Counted from the stretch's first letter, positions 43,315 to 52,150 are shown. The stretch: 64,000 nucleotides of DNA from Sphingomonas leidyi (GCF_011761945.1 NZ_JAASQV010000008.1:1-64000); one strand, 5' to 3'. Notes: generated from the letters alone by a model not told the origin. A program made the numbers and translations.

Positions 43315-43893
43315 TCAGCGGCGCTGCTCGGCCAGGCTCCGGAACGTTATCGACCAGCGCGGCGCGTCCATCGGCGCGATGCTGTGTTCCCAGAGATGTC
43401 GCGCCTCGCCGCAGAGATGATAGGCGCCGCGCTGCGCCAGCGGCAGTTCGGCCCGATCGAACTTCCCGTCCGCTCGCCGCCGGCGCAGCCGCAGCACCGC
43501 GGGCGCGCCGAGCGAAACGCCGACGACATTTTCGAACACCGGCCGGTCGCGGTGCCAGCCGATGCGGGCGCCCGGATCATAGCGGATGGCCAGCGCCTGG
43601 ACGAGGGCATCCGCCTCCAGCCCGGCCAGTGCGGCGGCGCGGGCGCGCAGCGGCAGCAGCCAGTCGGGGATCGCTTCCGTTTCGGCAAAGCTCGAATCGG
43701 TGAAGTCGTAGCGCCAGCCGAAACTGCGCGTCAGCCGCCTGCCCTGCCATTGCCGAAAGCGGAACGGCGCCAGCCCGGCTGCGTCGACAAACCGAATCAG
43801 ATCGGCTTCTTCGCGCGGGCCGAGGATATTCTTCGCCTGTTCGATGCCGCGGGGCAGGGACTCTTCGAAAAGCGCGGGAAACAAAGCGGACAC
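43315..43893 (-). CDS. alkB: AlkB-like Fe(II)/2-oxoglutarate dioxygenase
   Basis: This 192-residue protein is of AlkB2/AlkB-homologue length. The iron triad is His114, Asp116 and His170, and the 2-oxoglutarate-binding arginines lie in R-W-S-I-T-F-R (179-185). The family removes methyl groups from DNA or RNA bases by oxidation, using oxygen and 2-oxoglutarate. It stands alone on the minus strand, between threonine synthase (convergent) and an ArsR regulator (divergent). No Ada box or LexA box is evident in the 141 bp upstream. Confidence 0.9.
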   Translation of the reverse strand: MSALFPALFEESLPRGIEQAKNILGPREEADLIRFVDAAGLAPFRFRQWQGRRLTRSFGWRYDFTDSSFAETEAIPDWLLPLRARAAALAGLEADALVQALAIRYDPGARIGWHRDRPVFENVVGVSLGAPAVLRLRRRRADGKFDRAELPLAQRGAYHLCGEARHLWEHSIAPMDAPRWSITFRSLAEQRR

Positions 43894-44034
43894 CGCAGGG
43901 ATATGGGAGCCCGGTCTATGTTCTTCCAGCCTGGGATACCTTCATACTCGAATGGAATTCCTTTGTCTTTCCCGCGAGATAGCGGTTGCAACCGGCGTTG
44001 CGGCGCCCTAGCTGTTCGCCCCGTGAAGAACGAA

Positions 44035-44343
44035 ATGATCGCCGTGGTCGATCGCGCCTCGTCGTTCCTGAAGGCGCTGTCGGGTCGAAGCCGTTTTCTG
44101 TTGCTGTGCCACCTTCTCGATGGCGAGAAGTCGGTGGGCGAACTCGCGCGCCTCACCGGTGCGCGCGACACCGCCGTGTCGCAGCAGCTCGCGCTCCTGC
44201 GTCGCGAGGGGATGGTCGCCGCGCGTCGCGACGGCCAGATGATCTTCTATTCGCTGGCCAGCGACGAGGCGCGGCACATGCTGGAAGCGATGCACAGCCT
44301 GTTCTGCCGCGCCGATGCGGCTCAGGAAACCGTCCCGGCATAG
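44035..44343 (+). CDS. ArsR-family winged-helix regulator
   Basis: This 102-residue protein is almost entirely an ArsR-type winged helix-turn-helix: L-K-A-L-S-G-R-S-R-F-L-L-L-C-H-L, then R-D-T-A-V-S-Q-Q-L-A-L-L as the recognition helix and a beta-wing around R-R-D-G-Q-M-I-F-Y-S-L. The metal motif E-L-C-V-C-D-L is absent, so it probably senses something other than arsenite, perhaps sulfide or redox state. The only cysteines lie at C-H-L and F-C-R-A. The ATG at 44035 has a GAAG ribosome site; a GTG at 44023 is possible. Its end overlaps the convergent PfkB kinase gene by 22 bp. Confidence 0.85.
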   Translation: MIAVVDRASSFLKALSGRSRFLLLCHLLDGEKSVGELARLTGARDTAVSQQLALLRREGMVAARRDGQMIFYSLASDEARHMLEAMHSLFCRADAAQETVPA

Positions 44344-45245
44344 AGCCGTTCCACGTCTTCCTTGCGGGCCAGCTCGGTCGCGGGGGTCATCAGCGTCGCC
44401 GCGCCAGCGGCGATGCCGTAGCGCAAGGCCTCCTCGATCCCCTTGCCCTCGACCGAGGCGAGGATGATGGCCGCCACCATCGAATCCCCGGCGCCCACCG
44501 TGCCCTTGGCTTCCACGGGGATAGCCGGCAGGCGCAATTCCGCGTTCTCGCCAACGAGGAGCGCCCCGCGTTCGGCGAGCGAGATCACCACCAGTTCGGC
44601 AAAGCCGCGATCGTGCAGCGCATGCGCCGCCGCCATCTCGTCCGCCTCGCCGGTGATTTCGCGCCCGAGCAGGTCCGCCGCCTCGCGCAGGCTCGGCTTG
44701 ATCAGCCATGCGCGGGCGCCTTCGCACGCAGCCAGCGCCGGCCCCGAAGTGTCGATAGCCAGCTTCACGCCCGCCCGGTGGCAGCGTTCGGCGATGCGCT
44801 TCAGGATCGCCGGGTCGCAGCCCGGCGGCAGGCTGCCGCTCACCACGATGTGATCCGCGTCCGCCACGCCGAACAGCGCGTCGAGCAGCCTGGCCTGTTC
44901 GTCCGCGCCGAGTTCGGGGCCCGGCAGCACGAAGCGATACTGGTCGCCCGGCCGACCTTCGTCGACGGTGAAGCTCTGGCGGGTCGTGCCCGCGATCGGC
45001 ACCGGCAGGATCGGCACCTGTTGATCCTCCAGCAGCGAGACGATCGTCGCGCCGGTGGGGCCGCCGCTGGGGAATACCGCCATCGCCCGGCCGCCGAGAT
45101 GCGTCACCACGCGCGCCACGTTGATCCCGCCGCCGCCCGGATCGAAGCGCGGCGCGGTGCATCGGAGCTTGTGCCCCGGGCGCACCTTCTCGGTGCAGGT
45201 GGTTACGTCGAGCGCCGGGTTGAGCGTCAACGTCGCGATCGTCAT
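44322..45245 (-). CDS. PfkB-family hexose-phosphate kinase
   Basis: This 307-residue protein has the N-terminal T-L-N-P-A-L-D pattern, a G-G-G-G-I-N-V-A-R substrate motif and the catalytic G-T-V-G-A-G-D-S near the C-terminus. This is the group of E. coli Pfk-2, 1-phosphofructokinase and tagatose-6-phosphate kinase. It phosphorylates a sugar phosphate with ATP in the cytoplasm. The start shares one base with the stop of the AAA kinase gene (TGATG). Although it lies downstream of ManD, its N-terminus does not look like 2-keto-3-deoxygluconate kinase. Confidence 0.88.
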   Translation of the reverse strand: MTIATLTLNPALDVTTCTEKVRPGHKLRCTAPRFDPGGGGINVARVVTHLGGRAMAVFPSGGPTGATIVSLLEDQQVPILPVPIAGTTRQSFTVDEGRPGDQYRFVLPGPELGADEQARLLDALFGVADADHIVVSGSLPPGCDPAILKRIAERCHRAGVKLAIDTSGPALAACEGARAWLIKPSLREAADLLGREITGEADEMAAAHALHDRGFAELVVISLAERGALLVGENAELRLPAIPVEAKGTVGAGDSMVAAIILASVEGKGIEEALRYGIAAGAATLMTPATELARKEDVERLYAGTVS

Positions 45246-46246
45246 CAGCGCGTCCGGTCCAGTGCGGCGCGCGCGGCGGCGACGATCAGCTCCTGCGGGC
45301 GGTTCACGCGGATGCGGTGCCAATGGATCTCGCCGACCGAGCGGCGCGACTGCTCGCGCACCACTGCCTCCGTCGCGTCCGAGGCGTCGTTCGTGCGTGC
45401 GTTCACCCGGGCGATCCGGTCGCGTTCGGGCGCTTCCAGCCAGATGCCGGTAAACGCCGCCCGATAGCGATCGGCCAGCGCCTCGGCCACGTCGCGTTCG
45501 CTGCGGCTCATGAACACCGCGTCGAGGATCACGCTGTTGCCGCAGGCGAGGTGATCGTCGGCGGATTCGAACAGGGCTTCATACGTCTCGTCGTCATTGT
45601 GACGCGTGTAATGCCTGGGCGGCAGCCTGGTTTCCGGGCCCACGCCGGCCAGTCGCTTGCGGAACACGTCGGAGCGCAGCACGCGGGCGCCGGGGAGGCG
45701 GCCGATCCGGCTGCCGAGCAGCCGCGCCAGCGTCGACTTGCCGGTGCCCGAAAGCCCGCCGATCACCACCAGCCGCGGCCTGGCGGGCGCAAGCAGGCTG
45801 TCGGCCAGTTCGGCGTCGCCGTCCGCGCTTGCGCGCAGCGAAAGATAGAGCGGGAGCAGCGACCAGCCGGCGGCGCCCTGCGGCGCGACGTCGAGATAGC
45901 GGTTGGCCAGCGTGTTCGCCTCGCCCGCCATGCCGCCGCGCATCACTTCCAGCACGGGCCCGGCGAAATCGTGGAGCAGGTCCGCCGGCTCGCCCATCAC
46001 CGCGCGCACCCGGCCGGCGGCGATGCGGCGGGCGATCGAATCCTGATGGCGGGCAAGCTCGGCGCGCTGGGCATCGCTGGCGGCAGCGAGCGCGAGCGCT
46101 TTCCGAAAGGCGGCGCCGTCGCCCTTGGGCGATGCGGCGTGGCGCGCGGCGATACGGTCGGCAAGGGCGTGCAACTGGTCCGGGTCGAGATCGCCGGCCA
46201 GCAGCGCCTCGAAGCTTGGTTCCTGGCTCGCGGCCACCGCCGCCAT
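45245..46246 (-). CDS. P-loop kinase with a degenerate phosphotransferase domain
   Basis: This 333-residue protein resembles the C-terminal two thirds of the roughly 520-residue proteins usually annotated as bifunctional aminoglycoside phosphotransferase/ATP-binding protein. The P-loop domain is complete, with G-L-S-G-T-G-K-S at 164-171. The N-terminal part is short. It keeps flanks such as G-R-V-R (78-81) and A-D-L-L-H-D-F-A (88-95), but the expected H-G-D-L-H catalytic loop is missing between them. So the phosphotransferase function is probably lost while the kinase remains. It is coupled to the PfkB gene and has a good ribosome site (GAGGGGTGG). Confidence 0.8.
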   Translation of the reverse strand: MAAVAASQEPSFEALLAGDLDPDQLHALADRIAARHAASPKGDGAAFRKALALAAASDAQRAELARHQDSIARRIAAGRVRAVMGEPADLLHDFAGPVLEVMRGGMAGEANTLANRYLDVAPQGAAGWSLLPLYLSLRASADGDAELADSLLAPARPRLVVIGGLSGTGKSTLARLLGSRIGRLPGARVLRSDVFRKRLAGVGPETRLPPRHYTRHNDDETYEALFESADDHLACGNSVILDAVFMSRSERDVAEALADRYRAAFTGIWLEAPERDRIARVNARTNDASDATEAVVREQSRRSVGEIHWHRIRVNRPQELIVAAARAALDRTR

Positions 46247-46302
46247 CGTTCCACCCCTCGTTCCGGATCCTTCGAATCAGCCCCTAGCATGAGTTTCCTG
46301 AA

Positions 46303-46320
46303 CGATCTTGGACAAGATCG
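46303..46320. promoter_or_regulatory. 18-bp inverted repeat upstream of the kinase pair
   Basis: CGATCTTG, a two-base centre GA, and CAAGATCG form an 8+8 bp perfect inverted repeat in the 81 bp between the xylanase stop and the AAA kinase start. It lies about 57 bp before the start codon on the minus strand. It could be an operator or a weak hairpin; it does not match the FNR/FixK consensus TTGAT-N4-ATCAA. Confidence 0.5.
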
Positions 46321-46327
46321 ACCTAAT

Positions 46328-47464
46328 CTATCGTGCCGCGGCGCCCGCAAAGGCGTCGCGGATCACGCCATAGAGTGCCTTGGGCCGATATTCCGCATCA
46401 TAGGGCGTCGCGCGCTGCCGCGTCCCGTCCTTGCGCGGCGTGAAGCCGTTGAGCCAGGTGAAGCGGTCGCACATGCCCCAGGCCAGCACGTCCCTGAGCT
46501 GGGGATAGGAGAACAGGATCTCGAGATAGGCCGCGGCATAATTGGCGACGATCCCGTCGCGCACCTTCGCATCGGTCGGCAGCGCCTTGTCGTTCACGTC
46601 GAATTCGGTGATGGCCAGCTTGTAGCCCATCTGCACCGCGCTATCGAGGAAGCCGCGCCAGGGCCCTTCCTGCCGGTGCACCAGCGCCCCCACCGTGCCG
46701 TCGCCGGTCAGCCCGATATGCGATTGGACCCCCAGCGTGTCGCAGGGGATGCCGCGCTTGCGGAACCCCTCGAGCAGCTTGAGCACGCCGGTGCGGTGCC
46801 CTTCATTGCCGGGCTCCCAGCTCATATAGTCGTTATAGACCAGCTCCACTCCCGGCGCATGTTCGCGCGCGGTGTGATAGGCGAAGTCGAGCATCGCCTC
46901 GGTCCCGCCAAATGCCCTGGAGAGCGACGAGGTGCGCAGCGCACCCGTGCCTTCCTCAACCGTCTCGTTGACCACGTCGAAGCTGACGATGCGGCTCGCA
47001 TAGAGCTTGCATAGGGTGCGGATATGCGTGCCCAGGATGCGCTCGGCTTCCTTTGCGGGGCTGGCGCCGAAATCATGGTCGTTCAGCCATTTCGGGAAAT
47101 ATTGCGTCTTGTGCCACAACAGCGTGTGGCCGCGCATCGCCATGCCGCTCGCCTCGGCATAGTCGAGCATGTCGGAGAAATGGTCGAGGTTGAAGGTCTT
47201 GGCATCCGGCCGGATCGCCTGCCATTTGAACTCGTTCTCGGGCACCAGCACGCCGCAATCGCGCTTCAGCAGCGCGGCATATCCCGGATTGGCGAAGGAA
47301 CCGCGATCCGCGCCCGGCGGGCCCCAGGCGACACAGGAACCGAAACGCATGCCCTTGGCCTTGGCGACGGCGTTCAGCCCCTCGGCCGCCTGCGCGATCG
47401 CGGGGAAGGGCAGGGCCAGCGCGGCGCCCGTGCCCAGCAATCCACGGCGTGTCAGTTCGATCAT
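46328..47464 (-). CDS. GH10 endo-1,4-beta-xylanase
   Basis: This 378-residue protein has a Tat-type leader (T-R-R-G-L-L-G at 5-11) and a GH10 TIM barrel. The acid/base Glu167 lies in D-V-V-N-E and the nucleophile Glu287 in I-T-E-F-D-V, as in the family. It cuts the xylan backbone and tolerates side groups better than GH11 enzymes. The gene begins 16 bp after the ManD stop, so both are transcribed from the promoter at about 48.7 kb with the operator at 48750-48763. Together with GH67 and GH43 it makes a glucuronoxylan set. Confidence 0.95.
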   Translation of the reverse strand: MIELTRRGLLGTGAALALPFPAIAQAAEGLNAVAKAKGMRFGSCVAWGPPGADRGSFANPGYAALLKRDCGVLVPENEFKWQAIRPDAKTFNLDHFSDMLDYAEASGMAMRGHTLLWHKTQYFPKWLNDHDFGASPAKEAERILGTHIRTLCKLYASRIVSFDVVNETVEEGTGALRTSSLSRAFGGTEAMLDFAYHTAREHAPGVELVYNDYMSWEPGNEGHRTGVLKLLEGFRKRGIPCDTLGVQSHIGLTGDGTVGALVHRQEGPWRGFLDSAVQMGYKLAITEFDVNDKALPTDAKVRDGIVANYAAAYLEILFSYPQLRDVLAWGMCDRFTWLNGFTPRKDGTRQRATPYDAEYRPKALYGVIRDAFAGAAAR

Positions 47465-47480
47465 CGCAAGCCTCTCCCGC

Positions 47481-48692
47481 TCACCAGTTGAACAGCGTTC
47501 CGTCCTCGAGCCGAGCGACGGGGAGATAGGCGCGCCGATATTCGTATTTCGCCGCCAGTTCCTCGTCGATCTCCACGCCCAGCCCGGGCGCCTCGCCCGG
47601 ATGCATCATCCCGTCCTTGAAGCTGTACGCATGGGGGAAGACCGCATCGGTCTTCGCCGTGTGCGGCATCAGTTCCTGGATACCGAAATTGGGCACCGAC
47701 AGGCCGAAATGCAGCGCTGCCGCCATGCACACCGGCGACAGGTCGGTCGCGCCGTGGCAGCCGGTGCGCACCTGATGGAGGTCGGCGAACGATGCGATGC
47801 GCCGCATATGGGTGATTCCGCCCGCATGGACGATCGTCGCGCGGACATGGTCGATCAGCTGCTCCTCGATCAACTGCTTGCAGTCCCAGATCGTGTTGAA
47901 GATCTCGCCCACCGCCAGCGGGGTGGTGGTCTTCTCGCGGATCAGGCGGAAGCCGGCCTGGTTCTCCGCGGGCGTCGGGTCTTCCAGCCAGAACAGGCGG
48001 TAGGGCTCCAGCTCCACGCCCAGCCGCGCCGCCTCGATCGGAGTCAGCCGGTGGTGGACGTCGTGGAGCAGGTGCACGTCCCAGCCCAGCACTTCGCGCG
48101 CCCTTTCGAACAGGGGCGCGACCGAGCGGAGATATTTCTCCGTCGACCACAGGCTCTCGGTCGGCAGCGCGCCGTCCGCCGGCTCGTAGCGCTGGCCCGG
48201 CTTGGCGACGCCATAGGTCGATTTCAGCCCCGGCACGCCCGCCTGCAGGCGCACTGCCCTGTAGCCCTGCTCCACATGCCGCACGGCCTCCGCGATCGTC
48301 TCCTCGATCGTCGCGCCATTGGCATGGCCATAGACCATGCAGCCCTCGCGGCTCGCCCCGCCGAGCAGCTGGTAGAGGGGCAGGCCCGCCACCTTGGCCT
48401 TGATGTCCCACAACGCCACGTCCACCGCGGCGATCGCGCACATCGTCACCGGGCCGCGCCGCCAATAGGCGCCCTTGTAGAGATACTGCCAGATATCCTC
48501 GATCCGGTGCGCGTCGCGCCCGATCAGGCAGGGGATGACGTGATCCTGCAGATAGCTGACCACCGCCAGCTCGCGCCCGTTGAGCGTCGCGTCGCCGATG
48601 CCGGTGGTGCCGTCCGCCGTTTCGATCTTGAGCGTCACGAAATTGCGGTCGGGGCAAGTGACGATCACGCGCGCGGATATGATCTCGGCCAT
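47481..48692 (-). CDS. manD: D-mannonate dehydratase, enolase superfamily
   Basis: This 403-residue cytoplasmic enzyme closely resembles the structurally known ManD of Novosphingobium aromaticivorans, which has 402 residues. The shared stretches include N-F-V-T-L-K-I-E-T, R-R-G-P-V-T-M, V-Y-G-H-A-N-G, G-E-I-F-N-T-I-W-D, T-G-C-H-G-A-T-D-L-S-P-V and a final W-N-W-type end. It removes water from D-mannonate to give 2-keto-3-deoxy-D-gluconate in glucuronate breakdown. The start at 48692 is chosen because M-A-E-I-I-S-A-R-V begins the fold; the open extension upstream runs through the operator. It leads the minus-strand operon that includes the xylanase. Confidence 0.95.
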   Translation of the reverse strand: MAEIISARVIVTCPDRNFVTLKIETADGTTGIGDATLNGRELAVVSYLQDHVIPCLIGRDAHRIEDIWQYLYKGAYWRRGPVTMCAIAAVDVALWDIKAKVAGLPLYQLLGGASREGCMVYGHANGATIEETIAEAVRHVEQGYRAVRLQAGVPGLKSTYGVAKPGQRYEPADGALPTESLWSTEKYLRSVAPLFERAREVLGWDVHLLHDVHHRLTPIEAARLGVELEPYRLFWLEDPTPAENQAGFRLIREKTTTPLAVGEIFNTIWDCKQLIEEQLIDHVRATIVHAGGITHMRRIASFADLHQVRTGCHGATDLSPVCMAAALHFGLSVPNFGIQELMPHTAKTDAVFPHAYSFKDGMMHPGEAPGLGVEIDEELAAKYEYRRAYLPVARLEDGTLFNW

Positions 48693-48749
48693 GACGTGCC
48701 CTGCTTCCCCTTCCTGTCCGGCGCATCGTCCGTCGCGCGCCTTCATGCT

Positions 48750-48763
48750 TGGTAGCGCTACCA
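48750..48763. promoter_or_regulatory. LacI-type operator, perfect 14-bp palindrome
   Basis: TGGTAGCGCTACCA is a perfect palindrome in the 132-bp gap between the divergent ManD and GH67 genes. The shape and core are typical of LacI-family sites in alphaproteobacterial sugar regulons. Related sites occur at 56268-56281 and 56482-56495. Confidence 0.8.
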
Positions 48764-48824
48764 TTGTTGCCCTGTTACAAGCTTGTCAACGGCGGCGTAT
48801 GACCGCGCACTGGTAGGAAGAGCG

Positions 48825-50981
48825 ATGCTTCGGAAATTGCTGGCTATTTTGTCTGCGTTTTTGTGTTTCGGCCTTGCGAATCAAGGCTATGCCGAAGACG
48901 GATATGATCTCTGGCTGCGCTATCGGCCGCTCGAATCCGTCGCGAAGGCGCGGTATGAACCGCAGATCGCCGGCATCGTCGCGCCCGGCGACAGCCCGAC
49001 GATCCGCGCTGCCGTCGACGAGCTCCAGCGGGGCTATCGGGGGATGTTCGGCGGGGACCTGACGCAGCAGGGTGCCGAGCTTCGGGACGGCGCGGTGCTG
49101 GTCGTCCGCGCCGGCTCGCCGTTGGTGCAAGGGCTCGACTTGCCGTTCGCGAAGCTGGGCGGGGAGGGCTATCTCCTCCGCAGCGCCACGGTGCAGGGCA
49201 AGCGCGTGACCATCATCGCCGGCAACCGCGATATCGGCGCGCTCTACGGCGTGTTCCGTTTCCTGAAGCTGCTCCAGGCCGGCCAGCCGATCGACAAGCT
49301 CGACATCGCCGACGCGCCCAAGCTCCAGGTCCGCGTCCTCAACCATTGGGACAATCTCGATCGCCATGTCGAGCGCGGCTATGCCGGCCAGTCGATCTGG
49401 GACTGGCAGAAGCTGCCGCGCTTCAAGGACCCGCGCTACACCGACTATGCCCGGGCCAATGCCTCGATCGGCATCAACGGCACGGTGCTGACCAACGTCA
49501 ACGCCAATGCCGATATCCTGCGCCCCGACTATCTGCAGAAGGTGAAGGCGCTGGCCGACGCCTTCCGGCCCTATGGCATCAAGGTCTATCTCACCGCGCG
49601 CTTCTCTGCGCCGATCGAGCTGGGCGGGCTCGCGACGGCCGATCCGCTCGACCCCGCGGTGCGCGCCTGGTGGAAGGCCAAGATCGACGAGATCTACGCC
49701 GTCATCCCCGATTTCGGCGGCCTGCTGGTCAAGGCCAATTCGGAGGGCCAGCCGGGCCCGGCCGATTATCATCGCACCCATGCCGAAGGGGCGAATATGC
49801 TGGCGGATGCGCTCGCCCCGCATCGCGGCATCCTGATGTGGCGGGCCTTCGTCTATGCCGCCGAGAATGCCGAGGACCGGCACAAGCAGGCATATACGGA
49901 ATTCCAGCCGCTCGACGGCAGGTTCCGCGACAATGTCCTCGTCCAGGTCAAGAACGGCGCGATCGACTTCCAGCCGCGCGAGCCCTTCCATCCGCTGTTC
50001 GGCGCCATGCCCAGGACGCCGCTGATGATGGAATTCCAGATCACCAAGGAATATCTCGGCTTCGCCACGCACCTCGCCTATCTCGGCACGATGTGGGAGG
50101 AGGTGCTCGAGGCCGATACCTTCCGCCCGGCCAGGGGCACCACCGTGGCCAAGGTGATCGAGACGCCGGTCGATGCCGGCGCGGCCACCGGCATGGCGGG
50201 CGTCGCCAATATCGGCAGCGACCGCAACTGGTCGGGATCGCAATTCGACCAGGCCAATTGGTACGCCTTCGGGCGTTTCGCCTGGGACCCGGACGCGAAG
50301 GCCGAGGCGATCGCCCGCGATTGGGCACGGATGACCTGGGGCGGCGATCCCGTGGTGACCGATACGGTCGTCCGCATGATGATGGGCTCGCGCGAGGCGG
50401 TGGTCGATTACATGACGCCGCTCGGCCTCACGCATCAGATGGCGACCGGCCATCATTATGGCCCGGGGCCCTGGGTCGCGGACCTCAAGCGGCCCGAATG
50501 GAACCCGGTCTATTATGCGCAGGCCCGCCCCGACGGCATCGGTTTCGACCGCACCGCCAGGGGCAGCGACGCGCTCTCCCAATATGCGCCGCAGGTCGCG
50601 AGGAACTGGGGCAGCCTGGCGACGGTGCCGGACGAACTGCTGCTCTGGTTCCACCATCTTCCCTGGGACCATCGGATGAAGTCCGGGCGCACGCTGTGGG
50701 ACGAACTGGTGGTCCGCTACGATGCCGGGGTGGACCAGGTCCGCCGCATGCAGGCCGATTGGGCCGGGCTGCGCGGCAAGGTCGACGAGACTCGCTGGGC
50801 CGAGGTCCGCGACTTCCTGGCGATCCAGCTGGACGAGGCGATCTGGTGGCGCGACGCTTCGGTGGCGTATTTCCAGTCGATCGCGAAGCGCCCGCTGCCG
50901 GAAGGGCACAAGCCGCCGGCCCATGATCTCGATCATTACAAGGCGATCACCACGCCCTATGCGCCGGGGCAGGGGAAGTAA
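48825..50981 (+). CDS. GH67 alpha-glucuronidase
   Basis: This 718-residue enzyme has a signal peptide (about residues 1-24) and the full GH67 layout. The catalytic acid Glu lies in N-S-E-G-Q-P-G-P, and the base pair is Asp in N-G-A-I-D-F and Glu in I-T-K-E-Y-L-G, spaced as in the Cellvibrio and Geobacillus enzymes. It removes 4-O-methyl-glucuronic acid from the non-reducing end of xylooligosaccharides. ATG 48825 is chosen over the upstream start at 48783 because it has AGGAAG just before it and begins the signal peptide. It is divergent from ManD with a shared operator. The signal peptide places it in the periplasm or outside. Confidence 0.95.
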   Translation: MLRKLLAILSAFLCFGLANQGYAEDGYDLWLRYRPLESVAKARYEPQIAGIVAPGDSPTIRAAVDELQRGYRGMFGGDLTQQGAELRDGAVLVVRAGSPLVQGLDLPFAKLGGEGYLLRSATVQGKRVTIIAGNRDIGALYGVFRFLKLLQAGQPIDKLDIADAPKLQVRVLNHWDNLDRHVERGYAGQSIWDWQKLPRFKDPRYTDYARANASIGINGTVLTNVNANADILRPDYLQKVKALADAFRPYGIKVYLTARFSAPIELGGLATADPLDPAVRAWWKAKIDEIYAVIPDFGGLLVKANSEGQPGPADYHRTHAEGANMLADALAPHRGILMWRAFVYAAENAEDRHKQAYTEFQPLDGRFRDNVLVQVKNGAIDFQPREPFHPLFGAMPRTPLMMEFQITKEYLGFATHLAYLGTMWEEVLEADTFRPARGTTVAKVIETPVDAGAATGMAGVANIGSDRNWSGSQFDQANWYAFGRFAWDPDAKAEAIARDWARMTWGGDPVVTDTVVRMMMGSREAVVDYMTPLGLTHQMATGHHYGPGPWVADLKRPEWNPVYYAQARPDGIGFDRTARGSDALSQYAPQVARNWGSLATVPDELLLWFHHLPWDHRMKSGRTLWDELVVRYDAGVDQVRRMQADWAGLRGKVDETRWAEVRDFLAIQLDEAIWWRDASVAYFQSIAKRPLPEGHKPPAHDLDHYKAITTPYAPGQGK

Positions 50982-51025
50982 TTCGCTCTGTCTTCCTCGA
51001 GGGGCGTGGCGCCGACATTCATATT

Positions 51026-51053
51026 CGTCATCCCCGCGAAGGCGGGGATGACG
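51026..51053. repeat. REP-like 28-bp palindromic element
   Basis: A perfect 12-bp stem (51026-51037 with 51042-51053) closes on the tetraloop GAAG. It is the same element type as 43248-43275, with one compensated base-pair change, and lies between the convergent GH67 and cupin genes. Confidence 0.8.
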
Positions 51054-51077
51054 GCGTTTGTGGAATGGGACATGGCC

Positions 51078-52097
51078 TCAAGGCCTGGCCAGCCCCCGCG
51101 CGAGATATTGCTTGATGTACTGGCGCAGCTGCGGCGTCGGTTCGCCGAGCACGCTGCGATGCTCGGGCGCCAGGTGCGCGGCCGGATCGCCATGTTCGCG
51201 GAAGACGAAGGTGTCGAAATATTCGGACCAGGCCGCGCGCCGCTCGGGTGGCAAATGGCTGAGCGCCAGCACCGCATAGACCATCGCGTCGAACCGCGCG
51301 TCCTGGTCGGGCGAGTCCGGCCACCAGAAGTTCACCAGCACGTTGAACGGCGCGAGCGCCTCCACCTGGTGCCACCAGAGCGCAGGGACGTAGATCGCGT
51401 CGCCCGGTTCGAGCTCGGCCGTCCGCGCCGCCGCCAGCGCGTCGCGGAAGCGCGGAAAACGCGCGAAGTCGGGGGCGGCGATGTCGACCATGCTCAGGGG
51501 CTGCCCCGCCACATTATGGTCGAGCGGGCCGATATAGAGGTTCGCCGTCTGGTCGGGCGGGAACAGCGTGAAGCGCCGCCGCCCGGCCGCGACGCAGGCG
51601 ATATTGTCCGATGCGTCGAAATGCGTGGCGATGCTCGTCCGGTTGCCGATCCAGATTCGTGGCTCGGCGCCCGTGCCGAGCAGGGCGGGCAGGGCATTGG
51701 CACCGGCAAGGCCCGGCAGCGCCCGGGCCGTCTCCACCGCGCCGGCATAGACGGCCGGCGCATCGTCGCGGCCCTGCAATTGCAGCACATAGCGTAGCAG
51801 GTCGGCGAAGCGGCCCTTGCGCCGCTCGAAATTGAAACCGCGCATGTCCTCGGAATAGAAGAAGCGGCCCCGGATCGCCGGCGGGCCGACGAATGCCTCC
51901 GCCGTAGCGCCGCGATCGAAGCCGAGCAGATAGTCGCACAGGGCCTGGTCCGACTGCCGGCCGGCCGCCACGAGCGGCCAATCCTTGGCCACGCCGCGCA
52001 GCACGACGGGCGCATAGCCCCGGACGAGCGCGGCCAGCCCGGGGGCGTCCAGCGGCCCCTCGACCTCGCGGATCCGTGTTTCCTCCCGCCCCGACAT
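51078..52097 (-). CDS. Cupin-8 (JmjC-like) family protein
   Basis: This 339-residue protein has a cupin fold of the JmjC/FIH-like cupin_8 type. The metal triad is His159 and Asp161 in T-H-F-D-A-S-D-N and His243 in W-W-H-Q-V-E. Such proteins are Fe(II)/2-oxoglutarate oxygenases that hydroxylate proteins or small molecules. In Caulobacter, Xanthomonas and sphingomonads they recur beside TonB receptors and tryptophan halogenases, and their substrate there is not known. It is divergent from the DUF6445 gene, with 53 bp between their starts. No signal peptide is seen. Confidence 0.87.
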   Translation of the reverse strand: MSGREETRIREVEGPLDAPGLAALVRGYAPVVLRGVAKDWPLVAAGRQSDQALCDYLLGFDRGATAEAFVGPPAIRGRFFYSEDMRGFNFERRKGRFADLLRYVLQLQGRDDAPAVYAGAVETARALPGLAGANALPALLGTGAEPRIWIGNRTSIATHFDASDNIACVAAGRRRFTLFPPDQTANLYIGPLDHNVAGQPLSMVDIAAPDFARFPRFRDALAAARTAELEPGDAIYVPALWWHQVEALAPFNVLVNFWWPDSPDQDARFDAMVYAVLALSHLPPERRAAWSEYFDTFVFREHGDPAAHLAPEHRSVLGEPTPQLRQYIKQYLARGLARP

Positions 52098-52150
52098 TTT
52101 CGCTATCCTGGAAATGCGCTGGTCATATCCGGGTGGTTCGTGTCCCCGGC

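Noticed and set aside
44322..45245. PfkB kinase as 2-keto-3-deoxygluconate kinase completing the ManD pathway
   Set aside because: The N-terminal T-L-N-P-A-L-D and G-G-G-G-I-N-V-A-R patterns belong to the Pfk-2/1-phosphofructokinase group, not to KdgK.
46303..46320. FNR/FixK box before the kinase pair
   Set aside because: The repeat is CGATCTTG-GA-CAAGATCG and lacks the TTGAT-N4-ATCAA pattern; it is kept only as an unassigned inverted repeat.
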